64,000 nucleotides of DNA from Sphaerisporangium flaviroseum. GTDB lineage: Bacteria; Actinomycetota; Actinomycetes; Streptosporangiales; Streptosporangiaceae. The notes under the pieces are model-generated. The model did no database searches. It was not told the origin of the DNA and saw nothing but the letters and a program-made list of their open reading frames with translations. The translations under genes and the position numbers were made by a program. Below, one piece after another: positions 23,978 to 32,680 of this stretch (position 1 is its first letter; every line of letters begins with the position of its first letter). Location: the NCBI RefSeq assembly GCF_039537005.1, contig NZ_BAAAZR010000001.1, forward strand, positions 620,001 to 684,000. Reading direction: 5' to 3'.

Positions 23978-24472
23978 TCTTCAGGTACGTATCGTAGACC
24001 GGCAGCCCGCCGCGCGGCTGCCCTCACCGTTCGCGCCCGGCTGGACGAGACCGTGCCGATGTTCCACCGCGACATCGAGACCCGGCTCGCCGCCACGGCG
24101 ATCCCTGCGCCGATGACACGGCTGGCCCTCAAATTGGCATGGGAACGCGGCACCCTGACCTACCTCAACACCGCCGGCGGCTGGAACCGCGAGGTACGCA
24201 CCTTTGCCCTCACCCGCGACGTTTGTCCCGGCCTGGACACCTGCCTGCCCGCCAGCGTGGCCGTCGAGCAGCTGATGAGCGCCTACCTCGACCGATACGG
24301 CCCCGTGAGCATCCGCGACGCCACCTGGTGGTCGGGGCTCTCACGGGCCGCGGTGCTGGCCGGCCTCGACCGCGCAGCCGTCAAGCTCGTCGAGGTCCGC
24401 GCCCCGTGGAGTACGAGCCGGCTATACATGTCCGCCGAGCGGTTCACCCAGTTCACCGCCGCTCCCCATTGA
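23978..24472 (+). pseudogene. winged-helix (AlkZ-like) DNA-binding protein fragment
   Basis: The frame is open from about 23981 to the stop at 24472, with no proper start; ATG 24053 is internal. It reads as the middle of the winged-helix/AlkZ DNA glycosylase-like family: MTRLALKLAWERGTLTY, then YLDRYGPVSIRDATWWSGL. About 160 residues remain out of the usual 350-400, with both ends lost. Its left end abuts the CBM2 scrap in the opposite direction, so a rearrangement joined them near 23977. Confidence 0.6.
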
Positions 24473-24617
24473 ACGGTCCGGCGTGTCCTCGCTGCGGTGG
24501 CTTCCGCGCGCGGCGGAACCGCTTCGGCCGTCGACCGGCTCACGCGGGGGTCCCGCCGTAGAGATCGCGTCTCACCCCGCCTACCTGTGGAACCTCCATG
24601 GAAGGCCAGAGCATCTC

Positions 24618-25627
24618 GTGAGCATCGCGGTCATGAACTGGGTGTGGCAGTACTCGCCCACCTCCGGTAACCAGCGCCTGGTCCTGCTCGCGCTCGCTGA
24701 CGCCTGCTCGCGGGACGATGGCACCGGGTGCTGGCCCTCGGTCGCGACCGTGGCCCGCAAAGCCAACATCAGCCCGCGCAGCGTTCGGCGGATCCTGGGC
24801 GAGCTGGCGGCCGCCGGGCATCTGAAAGTCCGCCGTAGTGCCGGCCCGCACGGCACCAACGGCTACGCGATCATCATGCGAACACCAACCGTGCCACCGA
24901 CCCCACTGGTGACGATCCGCAGCGATTTCGAACCTGTGTACGAACCTGTGGATTCTGTGGATAACTTGGCCGACCCCGGACACCTTGTCACCCCTGACAG
25001 CTTGTCCGGGGTGACACCGGCGACCGCCGGGGGTGTCACCGGTGACAGGGGAGGGGTGACACGGCTGTCCCCCGATCCACCAATGAACCACCAGGAACCA
25101 CCACCGCCACCCGTGCACGAGCAACCAATCTCAAGGCGGAGGCGCGGGAGCGGTGACACGACCCCTGCCCGGTCCGCTCAGACCGGCCGGCCGCCGATCC
25201 GGTGGCCCGAGGGCGGCGGCGGAGGCCAGCCGGACACCGGCAGTCCACAGCCGGGCAGTCCAGAGGAGACCTGCGCCCACCCGATCGAGGTCTTCATCGC
25301 CGAACTCGGCCCCAACTGGCCACTGTCGGCCCGTCACATCGACCGGCTCACCCCGCCATCGCCGCCGCGCTGGCCGACGGCTGGCACACGGCCGCGCTGG
25401 CCGAACACGTCGGCGCCAACACCACCGGCGTGCGCAACCCCTACGCCGTTCTGACCGCCCGCCTCAACGACCTCCCCGACCTCGCGCGACTACCGCCACC
25501 GACTCGATCGAGTCCAGCACACCGGACCGTCATCGAGGCGACCACCCCCGCCTGCCCGCACGGCGACCCCCGCCCTGGCGGATGCGCCCTGTGCCGCCGC
25601 GGCATCACCCACCTGGAGACCGCATGA
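24618..25627 (+). pseudogene. Rep-like helix-turn-helix protein with a one-base frameshift
   Basis: From GTG 24618 (ATG 24633 alternative) the frame gives SIAVMNWVWQYSP, QRLVLLALADACSRDDG and the winged helix SVATVARKANISPRSVRRIL, the replication-initiator-like HTH found in actinomycete plasmids and integrative elements. A Pro-rich middle with repeated SGVTP units follows. At ARHIDRLTP the expected continuation AIAAALADGWHTAALAEHVG lies in another frame and ends at 25627 with a CPHGDP, GGCALCRRG zinc-knuckle-like tail. Loss of one base near 25355 restores the reading. The second frame overlaps the next gene by ATGA, showing it was the original C terminus. A sequencing error would look the same. 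Confidence 0.65.
24947..25065. repeat. DnaA-box-like and TGTCACC/GGTGACA repeats, possible origin
   Basis: TGTGGATAA at 24956-24964 is an exact reverse complement of the TTATCCACA DnaA box, and TGTGGATTC at 24947 is a partial copy. Downstream are four to five copies of TGTCACC or GGTGACA, including the 14-base perfect palindrome at 25034-25047. They lie within the Rep-like gene, as origins do in some actinomycete elements. Repeated Val-Thr-Pro codons may account for part of the pattern. Confidence 0.35.
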
Positions 25628-25830
25628 AGATCCGCATCATCGGCCTGCCCGATGAAGTCACCCAGGCCGCCGAGATCATCGGCACCGCCTTCGACGTCAT
25701 CGAGATCTCCGACCCCTACCCCTGCCGAGGCGCCAGCCGCAACGTTCGCATCTACACCGAGGTACGACCGCCGGAGCGTCCCGCGATCACTCCATCCCAG
25801 GCGGGCAGTCCACCGCAGCCCTCCGCGTAG
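25624..25830 (+). CDS. small protein of integrative elements, unknown function
   Basis: 68 residues from ATG 25624, overlapping the Rep-like gene stop by ATGA. It starts MKIRIIGLPDEV and has a PYPCRG motif followed by RNVRIYTEV, a pattern common in small accessory proteins of actinomycete integrative elements. It is predicted alpha/beta, soluble, with a single Cys. The function is unknown; co-translation with the Rep-like protein suggests a replication-related role. Confidence 0.65.
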   Translation: MKIRIIGLPDEVTQAAEIIGTAFDVIEISDPYPCRGASRNVRIYTEVRPPERPAITPSQAGSPPQPSA

Positions 25831-25974
25831 TACGTCGGCCACAGCCCGTTCCATGCAGTTCGCGCCGCAGCAACCACGCAGAGCACGGCCGGCCCCGGCG
25901 TCCAAGCCACCAAGCATCGACCGCCGGGGCCGTACTCCCACCGCCCAACTCGATCGGACAGGAGCACGCCCATC

Positions 25975-26127
25975 ATGACCTCCCCCTCCTCTCGCCACCA
26001 GGCCGGCACGCACGTGGTACTCCCGCAGGGCGCGCCGCGGCTCACCCCGGCCGCGGCGGCCGAGCTGCTTGAGATCCTGCTGGAAGCTCATCAGGAGTTG
26101 CTGAGCAGCCGTCCCGACGCGGCCTGA
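25975..26127 (+). CDS. 50-aa protein of the integrative element, unknown function
   Basis: From ATG 25975, with GGAG about 11 bases upstream. The sequence ends in a Leu/Glu-rich amphipathic helix (AELLEILLEAHQELLSS). No family recognised. It lies between the small alpha/beta protein gene and the NUDIX gene, all in one direction, so it is probably part of the same transcript. Confidence 0.5.
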   Translation: MTSPSSRHQAGTHVVLPQGAPRLTPAAAAELLEILLEAHQELLSSRPDAA

Positions 26128-26143
26128 GCGAAGGAGAGAGCCA

Positions 26144-26707
26144 GTGGAGGAACCCCTTGCCGTCGATGAAGCGGGCGATGCGCTGACGGCCTTTCATCGG
26201 GTCTCCGAGCGGATCATGTACGACGATGCACCGCTGCCTGCGGCGCTGATCGCCCTGTGGCACGACGATCGGATGCTTCTGGTCTTCGACCGGTTTCGTC
26301 AGGGCTGGGAGCTGCCGGGCGGCAGGATCGATCCCGGAGAAACGCCGCGACAGGCGGCCGTACGGGAGTTGCGCGAAGAGACCGGTCTTCACATTGAGGA
26401 CCTGTTCTTCGTCGGATACGCACGCTTCGTACTGGGGGCCGAACGGCGAGAGGAGTACGCGGCAATCTACGTCGCCTGTTTCACGGGGACGCCGGATACC
26501 GAGATCAGCGGCTTCGTCCCGAACGATGAGATCAGCGCCATCCGCTGGTGGGACGGCATCGAGACTCTTCCAGGGCGGATCCAGGTGCTCGACGTGCTCC
26601 TGGCGCGACTCGCGAAAGACGCGTACCTGGAGAGCCCGCGCCTTGGCGCTCTTCCCGCCCGGGACGGCATCGGAGATGAAGGAGGCCGGCCGCATCGGCA
26701 ACGCTGA
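26144..26707 (+). CDS. NUDIX hydrolase
   Basis: 187 residues from GTG 26144, with GAAGGAGAG upstream. The Nudix box is complete: GGRIDPGETPRQAAVRELRE then ETGL, matching Gx5Ex7REUxEExGU. Hydrophobic beta strands flank it (LPAALIALWHDDRMLLVFDR). These enzymes hydrolyse nucleoside diphosphates linked to other moieties; the substrate is unknown. The tail past residue 165 is not conserved-looking. It sits in the cargo part of the element, 16 bases after the 50-aa gene. Confidence 0.85.
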   Translation: MEEPLAVDEAGDALTAFHRVSERIMYDDAPLPAALIALWHDDRMLLVFDRFRQGWELPGGRIDPGETPRQAAVRELREETGLHIEDLFFVGYARFVLGAERREEYAAIYVACFTGTPDTEISGFVPNDEISAIRWWDGIETLPGRIQVLDVLLARLAKDAYLESPRLGALPARDGIGDEGGRPHRQR

Positions 26708-26770
26708 TGCTGCTCCAAGCCCCTAGCCACCACCTGTAGATGAAGAGATCGCAGCTGCGAATCAGGAGCC

Positions 26771-28248
26771 ATGGACACCATCCACTTCGCCTTCTATGGT
26801 CGGGTCTCCACCGAGGACAATCAGGACCCCGAGTCCTCTCGTGGGTGGCAGCTCACCCGCTCCCGTGCGCTCATCGATTCGCGCGGGGGCGTGATCGTCG
26901 CCGAGTTCTTCGATGTGGACAAGTCTCGCTCGATCCCCTGGCAGCGCCGGCCGCACGCGGCCGCGCTGCTGGCTGAGCTGCGCAACCCAGATCGCGGGTT
27001 CGAAGCCGTGGTGATCGGCGAGCCGCACCGCGCGTTCTACGGCAACCAGTACGGGCTCACCTTCCCGGTCTTCGAGCACTTCGGCGTGCCGCTTTGGGTG
27101 CCAGAGGTCGGCGGGCCGATCGACCCGGGCAACGAGGCACACGACCTCGTCATGAGCGTGTTCGGCGGGATGAGCAAGGGCGAGCGAAACCGGATCAAGA
27201 TCCGGGTACGGACTGCGATGTCTGCCCAGGCGCAGATGGAGGGACGGTTCCTTGGCGGCCGGCCCCCGTACGGCTACCGCCTGGCCGACGCCGGCCCGCA
27301 CCCGAATCCGGCTAAGGCCGCCGATGGCCGGCGCCTGCACAGCCTTGAGCTTGACCCAGTGGCCGCGCCCGTCGTCGCCCGGATCTTCCGGGAGTTCCTC
27401 GGAGGGCGTGGTCTGTACGCGATCGCCGAGGGGCTGACCGCCGCTGGGGTTCCCAGCCCGGCCGCGCACGATCCGGCCCGGAACCGGCATCGGTCCGGGG
27501 TGGCGTGGTCCAAGAGCGCCGTACGTGCGATCATCCTCAATCCCCGCTATACCGGGCGGCAGGTCTGGAACCGGCAGCGCAAGGACGAAGTGCTCATCGA
27601 CGTCGACGACGTCGGACTCGGCCACACCACCAAGCTCCGCTGGAACTCGGCTGAGGAGTGGGTCTGGTCGGATGAGATCGTCCACCCGCCGATCATCACC
27701 GCCGAGGACTTCGCCGCGGTGAAGGAGACGCTCGCCGGACGCGGTGGCCGGCAGACCGGCCGGCGGATCAAGCGCACGGACAACCCGTACATCCTGCGCG
27801 GGTTGACCTGTCCGAAAGCGAGACGCTCGCCGCGGCTCGCCGTCAGGTGGCCGAATGCGATCGGAAACTCGCCCAGCACCGGGCTGCCCTGGAGGCCGGC
27901 GCTGACCCGGCCGTGGTCGCTGGCTGGATTCGTGAGGAGCAGGCCCGGAAAGTCGCGGCCGAGGCGAGGCTGCGCAGGGCGCCGGCCCGTCGGCGGCGGC
28001 TCATGCGGGACGACCTGGCCGAGATGATGCACGCGCTCGGCGGGATGGTGCAACTGCTCGGCCAGGCCGAGCCGGTCAGGAAGGCCCGCCTGTACGCCAA
28101 GCTTGGCCTGCGGCTGACCTACCACCCGGGCAAAAGAAAAGTCCTGGTCGGCTCTGTGAGCGACCAGGACCCTATAGGCGAATCGATGGTGTCCGAGGGG
28201 GGACTTGAACCCCCATGCCCCGTAAAGGGCACTAGCACCTCAAGCTAG
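26771..28248 (+). pseudogene. serine recombinase with the zinc-ribbon region deleted
   Basis: From ATG 26771 (CAGGAG upstream) the N-terminal resolvase domain is complete: FYGRVSTEDNQDPES with catalytic Ser14, then SVFGGMSKGERNRIKIRVR. The recombinase domain follows (GGRPPYGYRL, FREFLGGRGLYAIAEGL, ILNPRYTGRQVWNRQ) to YILRGLTC. There the frame breaks. The family's later part (LSESETLAAARRQVAECDRK, AGADPAVVAGWI) continues in another frame from about 27812. About 100 residues holding the zinc ribbon are missing, so this is an internal deletion, not a simple frameshift. The second frame reads on into the tRNA-Leu 3' end before its stop. An intact enzyme would integrate and excise the element. Confidence 0.8.
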
Positions 28249-28275
28249 CGCGTCTGCCTATTCCGCCACCCGGAC
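28187..28275 (-). tRNA. tRNA-Leu (anticodon GAG)
   Basis: On the minus strand the gene starts at 28275 and ends with encoded CCA at 28187-28189. The acceptor stem pairs fully (one G-T), the anticodon stem CTAGC/GCTAG encloses loop TTGAGGT with anticodon GAG, a long variable arm is present as expected for tRNA-Leu, and the T arm GGGGGTTCAAGTCCCCC is perfect. The recombinase pseudogene meets its 3' end. Confidence 0.95.
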
Positions 28276-28518
28276 AGTGGTGCCTGCACGTGGGAACGTC
28301 TCCCCGCGTCGGCTGCACTAGGTTAGCAAACTCCGGGCAGTGCGTCATACCGGGATTCCCCCGGGTGCTTGAAGGCCATGCTGGCCGGTCTTTCGGCCCG
28401 AGGCCCGTACTGACCCCCCGGAACCGGCGGGCAGCCCGAGCTCGAGCCGGCCATGGAGCCCATACTGAGCCAAAGCCGGTACTCACCGTGAAGACTGTAC
28501 GAAATCGAAGGAGCACAT

Positions 28519-29817
28519 ATGACCGCGTTCAAGGGTGAGGACGAGGTCGTTGGGCTGTGCCGCGACCTGATCCGTATCGACACGACGAACGCAGGGGACA
28601 ACGCGGGCCCGGGGGAGCGGGAGGCCGCGGAGTATGTCGCCGGGAAGCTGGCCGAGGTCGGTCTGGAGCCGCGGATCCTGGAGAGCGACGCCAGGAGGGC
28701 CAATGTGGTCGCCCGTATCGAGGGCACGGACCGGAGTCGGGAGGCCCTGCTGCTCCATGGGCACCTTGACGTGGTTCCCTTCAACGCGGGGGACTGGACT
28801 CATCACCCGCTGAGCGGGGAGGTCGCCGACGGCTGTGTATGGGGTCGCGGCGCGGTGGACATGAAGAACATGGACGCGATGATCCTCGCGGTCGTCCGGC
28901 AACGCCTCAGCGAGGGGCGGAGGCCTCCGCGTGACGTCGTGCTGACGTTCACGGCCGATGAGGAGGCCGGCGGCCATTACGGTGCGCAGTGGCTGTCGAC
29001 CGAGCACAAGGACCTTTTCGAGGGGTGCACCGAGGCGATCGGCGAGGTGGGCGGGTTCAGCGTCTCCGTCGAGGAGGCCCGGCGGATCTATCTCATCGAG
29101 GCCGCCGAGAAGGGCATCGCCTGGATGAAGCTCACCGCCGCGGGCCGTGCCGGGCACGGATCGATGCTGAACGGGGAGAACGCCGTCACCGAGCTCGCTG
29201 AGGCGGTCGCGCGGATCGGGCGCTACGACTGGCCGGTACGGCTGACGCCGACGGTGCGGGCCTTCTTCCGCGAGGCCTTCGACCTTGAGCTGGAGGCGGA
29301 GGACGCGGAGGCCACGGTCGCGAAGCTCGGCCCACTGGCCCGCATGATCGGCGCCACGCTGCGGAACACGGCCAACCCGACCATGCTCGGCGCCGGGTAC
29401 AAGGCGAACGTGATCCCGCAGACCGCGACCGCCCACGTGGACGGCCGGTTCCTGCCGGGATACGAGGAGGAGTTCTTCGCCACGGTCGACGAGCTGCTCG
29501 GGCCCAACGTGACCAGGGAGTTCGTCTACCACGACATCGCGGTCGAGACGGCCTTCGATGGTTCCCTCGTACGTGCCATGTCCGGTGCGCTGCTCGCGGA
29601 GGATCCGGGGGCCCGGGCCGTGCCCTACACGCTTTCGGGGGGGACGGACCTCAAGGCGTTCAGCCGCCTGGGCATCCGGGGGTTCGGGTTCGCGCCGCTG
29701 AAGCTGCCCGCCGACCTGGACTTCTCCGGGATGTTCCACGGTATTGATGAGCGGGTACCGGTGGATTCGCTCCAGTTCGGAGTACGGGTTCTTGACCGTT
29801 TCCTCGACAACTGCTGA
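28519..29817 (+). CDS. M20-family metallopeptidase
   Basis: 432 residues from ATG 28519 with GAAGGAG 7 bases before it. M20/M25/M40 hallmarks: first metal ligands in LLLHGHLDVVPF, bridging Asp in AVDMKNMD, the general-base Glu and metal ligand in TADEEAGGHYG, and a C-terminal His in FHGIDERVPVD. The lid or dimerisation domain is in the middle (KLTAAGRAGHGSM). It is a cytoplasmic zinc amidohydrolase acting on a dipeptide or N-acyl amino acid. In actinomycetes this gene commonly lies beside chaplin and DUF5703 genes, as here. Confidence 0.88.
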   Translation: MTAFKGEDEVVGLCRDLIRIDTTNAGDNAGPGEREAAEYVAGKLAEVGLEPRILESDARRANVVARIEGTDRSREALLLHGHLDVVPFNAGDWTHHPLSGEVADGCVWGRGAVDMKNMDAMILAVVRQRLSEGRRPPRDVVLTFTADEEAGGHYGAQWLSTEHKDLFEGCTEAIGEVGGFSVSVEEARRIYLIEAAEKGIAWMKLTAAGRAGHGSMLNGENAVTELAEAVARIGRYDWPVRLTPTVRAFFREAFDLELEAEDAEATVAKLGPLARMIGATLRNTANPTMLGAGYKANVIPQTATAHVDGRFLPGYEEEFFATVDELLGPNVTREFVYHDIAVETAFDGSLVRAMSGALLAEDPGARAVPYTLSGGTDLKAFSRLGIRGFGFAPLKLPADLDFSGMFHGIDERVPVDSLQFGVRVLDRFLDNC

Positions 29818-29937
29818 CGTGTTCCACGAAAAAGCGTTGCCGTGACTCATGGTGCTGCTACGGTAACTTTCCGTTGAGGGGTTGGTCCATGACCTGCCCT
29901 GCGAATGCTGGGCTGGTCGAGAGTTCGGGGAGGTCAC

Positions 29938-30684
29938 GTGGCACGCATGCCGAAAGGGCGGCGGAGGGCTGAGTCGCCCGCCGTCGCTCCGTGCGTGCCC
30001 GTTACCGCTTCAGGTGATCAGGCTCAGGCGATCGAAACGCGGGAAGGCCGGATGGCACGGTTCGTGGCCGGCGCCCGGTTCGGTCGTCTGCTGGCCATCG
30101 GCGGTCTCATCGCCGTCGGCTGGTTCCTGGGCGTGGTGTTCGGTTTCGCGGGCGCCGCGGCCGCTGATGTCCCCGCTGCTCATATGCCCGTCGTCAAGGC
30201 CGTGAAAGCGGTCACGACGGGTAAGGCCGTCAAGGTCATGACGGGTAAGGCCGTCAAGGTCGCGACGGGTAAGGCCGTCAAGGTCGCGACGGGTAAGGCC
30301 GTCAAGGTCGTGGAGACCGTGGCGGCGCATGGTTTCCTCTCCACAACGCCTCTTGTCGCTCCCGGGTCGGCGCCGGCCGACGGTTTCCCCACGGTGAGCG
30401 ACAGCGTCCCGGCGGATGCCGGGGCGATGGCCGGGCGGAACGTCGACGGGCTCACCAGCCAGTCGAAGCCCGCTCTTCCCGCACCATCCACCGCCGATCA
30501 CTCGGCGGGGGCCAATGGGTTCGTGCCCCGGGGTGGTGGCTCCGGCCCGTTCGGGCCGAGTGTCGGCGATGTCGCGAGGTCCGTCTTCGACCCGCGGCTC
30601 ATGGTCGCGCCCGCCGAGACGGCGAGTGCACCGGCCCCTGTCGTCCGCACTGCCGCGGACGACCCTTCTTTCTCTCCCGACTGA
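29938..30684 (+). CDS. exported or membrane-anchored Ala-rich protein with TGKAVKV repeats
   Basis: 248 residues from GTG 29938, chosen because GGGAGG lies 5 bases upstream. After a basic, 45-residue N-terminal region one hydrophobic segment (LLAIGGLIAVGWFLGVVFGF) serves as signal-anchor. It is followed by four exact or near-exact copies of an eight-residue unit, T-G-K-A-V-K-V-(M/A/V), encoded by 24-bp tandem repeats at 30217-30312. The rest is Pro/Gly/Ala-rich and disordered. No family recognised. It lies just before the multi-chaplin gene and may share its surface role. Confidence 0.6.
   Translation: MARMPKGRRRAESPAVAPCVPVTASGDQAQAIETREGRMARFVAGARFGRLLAIGGLIAVGWFLGVVFGFAGAAAADVPAAHMPVVKAVKAVTTGKAVKVMTGKAVKVATGKAVKVATGKAVKVVETVAAHGFLSTTPLVAPGSAPADGFPTVSDSVPADAGAMAGRNVDGLTSQSKPALPAPSTADHSAGANGFVPRGGGSGPFGPSVGDVARSVFDPRLMVAPAETASAPAPVVRTAADDPSFSPD
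30217..30312 (+). repeat. four 24-bp tandem repeats encoding TGKAVKVx
   Basis: Units start at 30217, 30241, 30265 and 30289. The first 21 bases are identical in all; the last codon varies (ATG, GCG, GCG, GTG). The near-identity suggests recent expansion. Alternating Lys and Val would give a cationic beta or amphipathic segment next to the membrane anchor. Confidence 0.9.
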
Positions 30685-30908
30685 TCCCGCCTCTGTCCCG
30701 GTCCTGACCTGCGCGGTCCGGCCGGTTGCGGAGCGCACCGCCGATCTCTTTTCGGGAGTGCCGTCTCCGCGCGGGTGACATGTCATCTCCAGTCTCGCGA
30801 TGGCCTCGGGCGCCACTGTGCGGTCTGTGCGGTCTCTCATGTGGCACAGCCCTGTGCTCTTCGCGGTCTGTCAGGAACTCCCCCCAAGGATCCAAGGAGC
30901 AATCTGTT

Positions 30909-32660
30909 ATGCGTACGTGGGCGAAGGGCTCCGCTCCCGCCGCACTTCTGGCGGTAGGCGTCATTACTCTCGGTAGCGGTACGGCCGTGGCCGACACCTC
31001 CGGCAGCGGTTCGGTGGGCGGCGGCAACCAGGTGAACCTGCCGATCACTGTTCCCGTCGACATCAGCGGCAACGCCGTCGGCGTCGTCGGCGAGGCCTCG
31101 GCCTCGTCGCGGGGCGGCTCGTCCGTCCAGGGCGGTGGCGGCAACGGAGGCATCCAGGGCGGCACGTCAGGACGCAACAGTGTTCTGGGCGGCAACCAGG
31201 TCAACGTCCCGATCACCGCACCCATCAACGCCTGCGGCAACGCCGTCTCGCTGGTCGGGCGTTCCGACGCCGGCTGCCGCGGTGGCGCGTCCGTGAAGAA
31301 CCCAGGCGGGGGTGGTGGTGGCGCCGGTGGTAACCGTACCGACGGGCGCCACAGCGTCCTCGGCGGAAACCAGGTCGTCGCGCCGATCACCGCGCCCATC
31401 AACCTGTGCGGGAACGCGGTGGCGATCTTCGGCGAGGCGACCGCGGGCTGCCGTGGTGGCGCGTCCGTGAAGAACCCAGGCGGCGGTGGCGGCGCGGGTG
31501 GCAACCGCACCTCCGGGCGTTCCTCGGTGCTCGGCGGCAACCAGGTCGTCGCCCCCATCACCGCACCGATCAACATCTGCGGAAACTCCGTCGCCCTCAT
31601 CGGTGAGGCGTTCTCGGGGTGCCGTGGCGGTGCCATCGTCAAGCGCGGTAACGGTGGCAACGGTTACCGCGGGAACGCCCCGCGCCCCGGCTTCGGAGCG
31701 GGTGGCAACGACACCGACGGCCGGTTCGGCGCGGGCAGCGGGAATCAGGTCGTCGCCCCGATCAACCTGCCGATCCAGGCCTGTGGCAACGCCGTCGGCA
31801 ACGCCCACGCCGGCTGCCCTGGCGGCATCAGCGCCCCGCCGGCCGGTCGTGGCGGCGGCGCGGGTGGCAACCGCACCTCCGGGCGTTCCTCGGTGCTCGG
31901 CGGAAACCAGGTCGTCGCGCCGATCACCGCTCCCATCAACGTCTGCGGCAACGCCGTCGCCGTGATCGGGGGAGCCTTCGCGGGCTGCCGCGGGGGTGCC
32001 TCGGTGAAGGGCGGCGGTGGTCGTGGAGCGGGCGGAAACCGGACGGACGGGCGCTACAGCGTCCTCGGTGGCAACCAGGTCGTCGTCCCCATTACGGCTC
32101 CGATCAACGCTTGCGGCAACGCGGTCGCCGTGCTGGGCGACGCCGCCGCGGGGTGCCTCGGAGGCGCGCACGTCGGGGGCGGCGGGCAGCACGGGTACGG
32201 CCACTGGGCGCGCAGCTCGGGCCGGGTTCCCACCAGGGCGTCGAGCCTGGGCCTGGTGCCGGAAATGCCGCTGGTCCCCGCGCTGCCCGGGCGGCGTGAG
32301 GCGGGCGACCTCACCCACCAGCCGGGTCAGGCGGCTTCGCCCCCCGGCGGGCCGCAGAAGGCGATCGGTCTTCCGGCGCTTCCCGTGCCTGGCGACTCCG
32401 CCGGTGCCCAGCAGCCTTCCGCCGGCCCGCTCGACCGGCTCGGCGGGACCGTCAAGAACACTCCGGTCGGCGGTGTCGTCAACAGCCAGATGACCGACAG
32501 CCTGCCGATCGGCGCCGTGGGTCTCATGAGCGCGGAGCAGCCGCTGGGGGTCACGGGCATGAACGCCGGTGCGCTGGCCGCCCTGCTCGTCGGCGCGCTG
32601 TTCACGGCCTCGGCCACGCTGTTCGCCGGCACCCGCCGCCTTCGCCTCCGCCGGAAGTGA
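30909..32660 (+). CDS. multi-chaplin-domain cell-surface protein (seven repeats)
   Basis: 583 residues from ATG 30909 with AAGGAG about 10 bases upstream. A signal peptide (residues 1-28) is followed by seven chaplin-like repeats of the form GGNQVVAPITAPIN-C-GNAV-x-GEA-x-GC, separated by Gly-rich linkers. Repeat 1 lacks both Cys; repeats 2-7 each keep a pair for a disulfide. Classical chaplins have one or two such domains. After the repeats a 130-residue Pro-rich spacer leads to one C-terminal membrane helix and RRLRLRRK, so the protein stays anchored without an obvious sortase motif. Chaplins assemble as surface amyloid that makes aerial hyphae and spores hydrophobic. The seven-repeat form could act as an anchor or nucleator. 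Confidence 0.85.
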   Translation: MRTWAKGSAPAALLAVGVITLGSGTAVADTSGSGSVGGGNQVNLPITVPVDISGNAVGVVGEASASSRGGSSVQGGGGNGGIQGGTSGRNSVLGGNQVNVPITAPINACGNAVSLVGRSDAGCRGGASVKNPGGGGGGAGGNRTDGRHSVLGGNQVVAPITAPINLCGNAVAIFGEATAGCRGGASVKNPGGGGGAGGNRTSGRSSVLGGNQVVAPITAPINICGNSVALIGEAFSGCRGGAIVKRGNGGNGYRGNAPRPGFGAGGNDTDGRFGAGSGNQVVAPINLPIQACGNAVGNAHAGCPGGISAPPAGRGGGAGGNRTSGRSSVLGGNQVVAPITAPINVCGNAVAVIGGAFAGCRGGASVKGGGGRGAGGNRTDGRYSVLGGNQVVVPITAPINACGNAVAVLGDAAAGCLGGAHVGGGGQHGYGHWARSSGRVPTRASSLGLVPEMPLVPALPGRREAGDLTHQPGQAASPPGGPQKAIGLPALPVPGDSAGAQQPSAGPLDRLGGTVKNTPVGGVVNSQMTDSLPIGAVGLMSAEQPLGVTGMNAGALAALLVGALFTASATLFAGTRRLRLRRK

Positions 32661-32680
32661 CCTTTGCGCACGACCGGTAG

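Larger units (their letters stand above)
23978..28187. mobile_element. decayed integrative element next to tRNA-Leu (boundaries uncertain)
   Basis: This stretch holds a Rep-like helix-turn-helix gene, two small accessory genes of a kind seen in actinomycete integrative elements, a NUDIX gene and a serine recombinase whose 3' end touches the 3' end of tRNA-Leu. The right border at 28187 is inferred from the tRNA. The left border is a guess, set at the broken CBM2/winged-helix join. I could not find a direct repeat of the tRNA 3' end at the left side. Both the recombinase and the Rep-like gene are damaged, so it should be immobile. Confidence 0.4.

Noticed and set aside
28180..28248. Protein-coding extension MVSEGGLEPPCP at the end of the recombinase
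   Set aside because: This is the translated tRNA-Leu 3' half, a known artefact; it is not a true C terminus.
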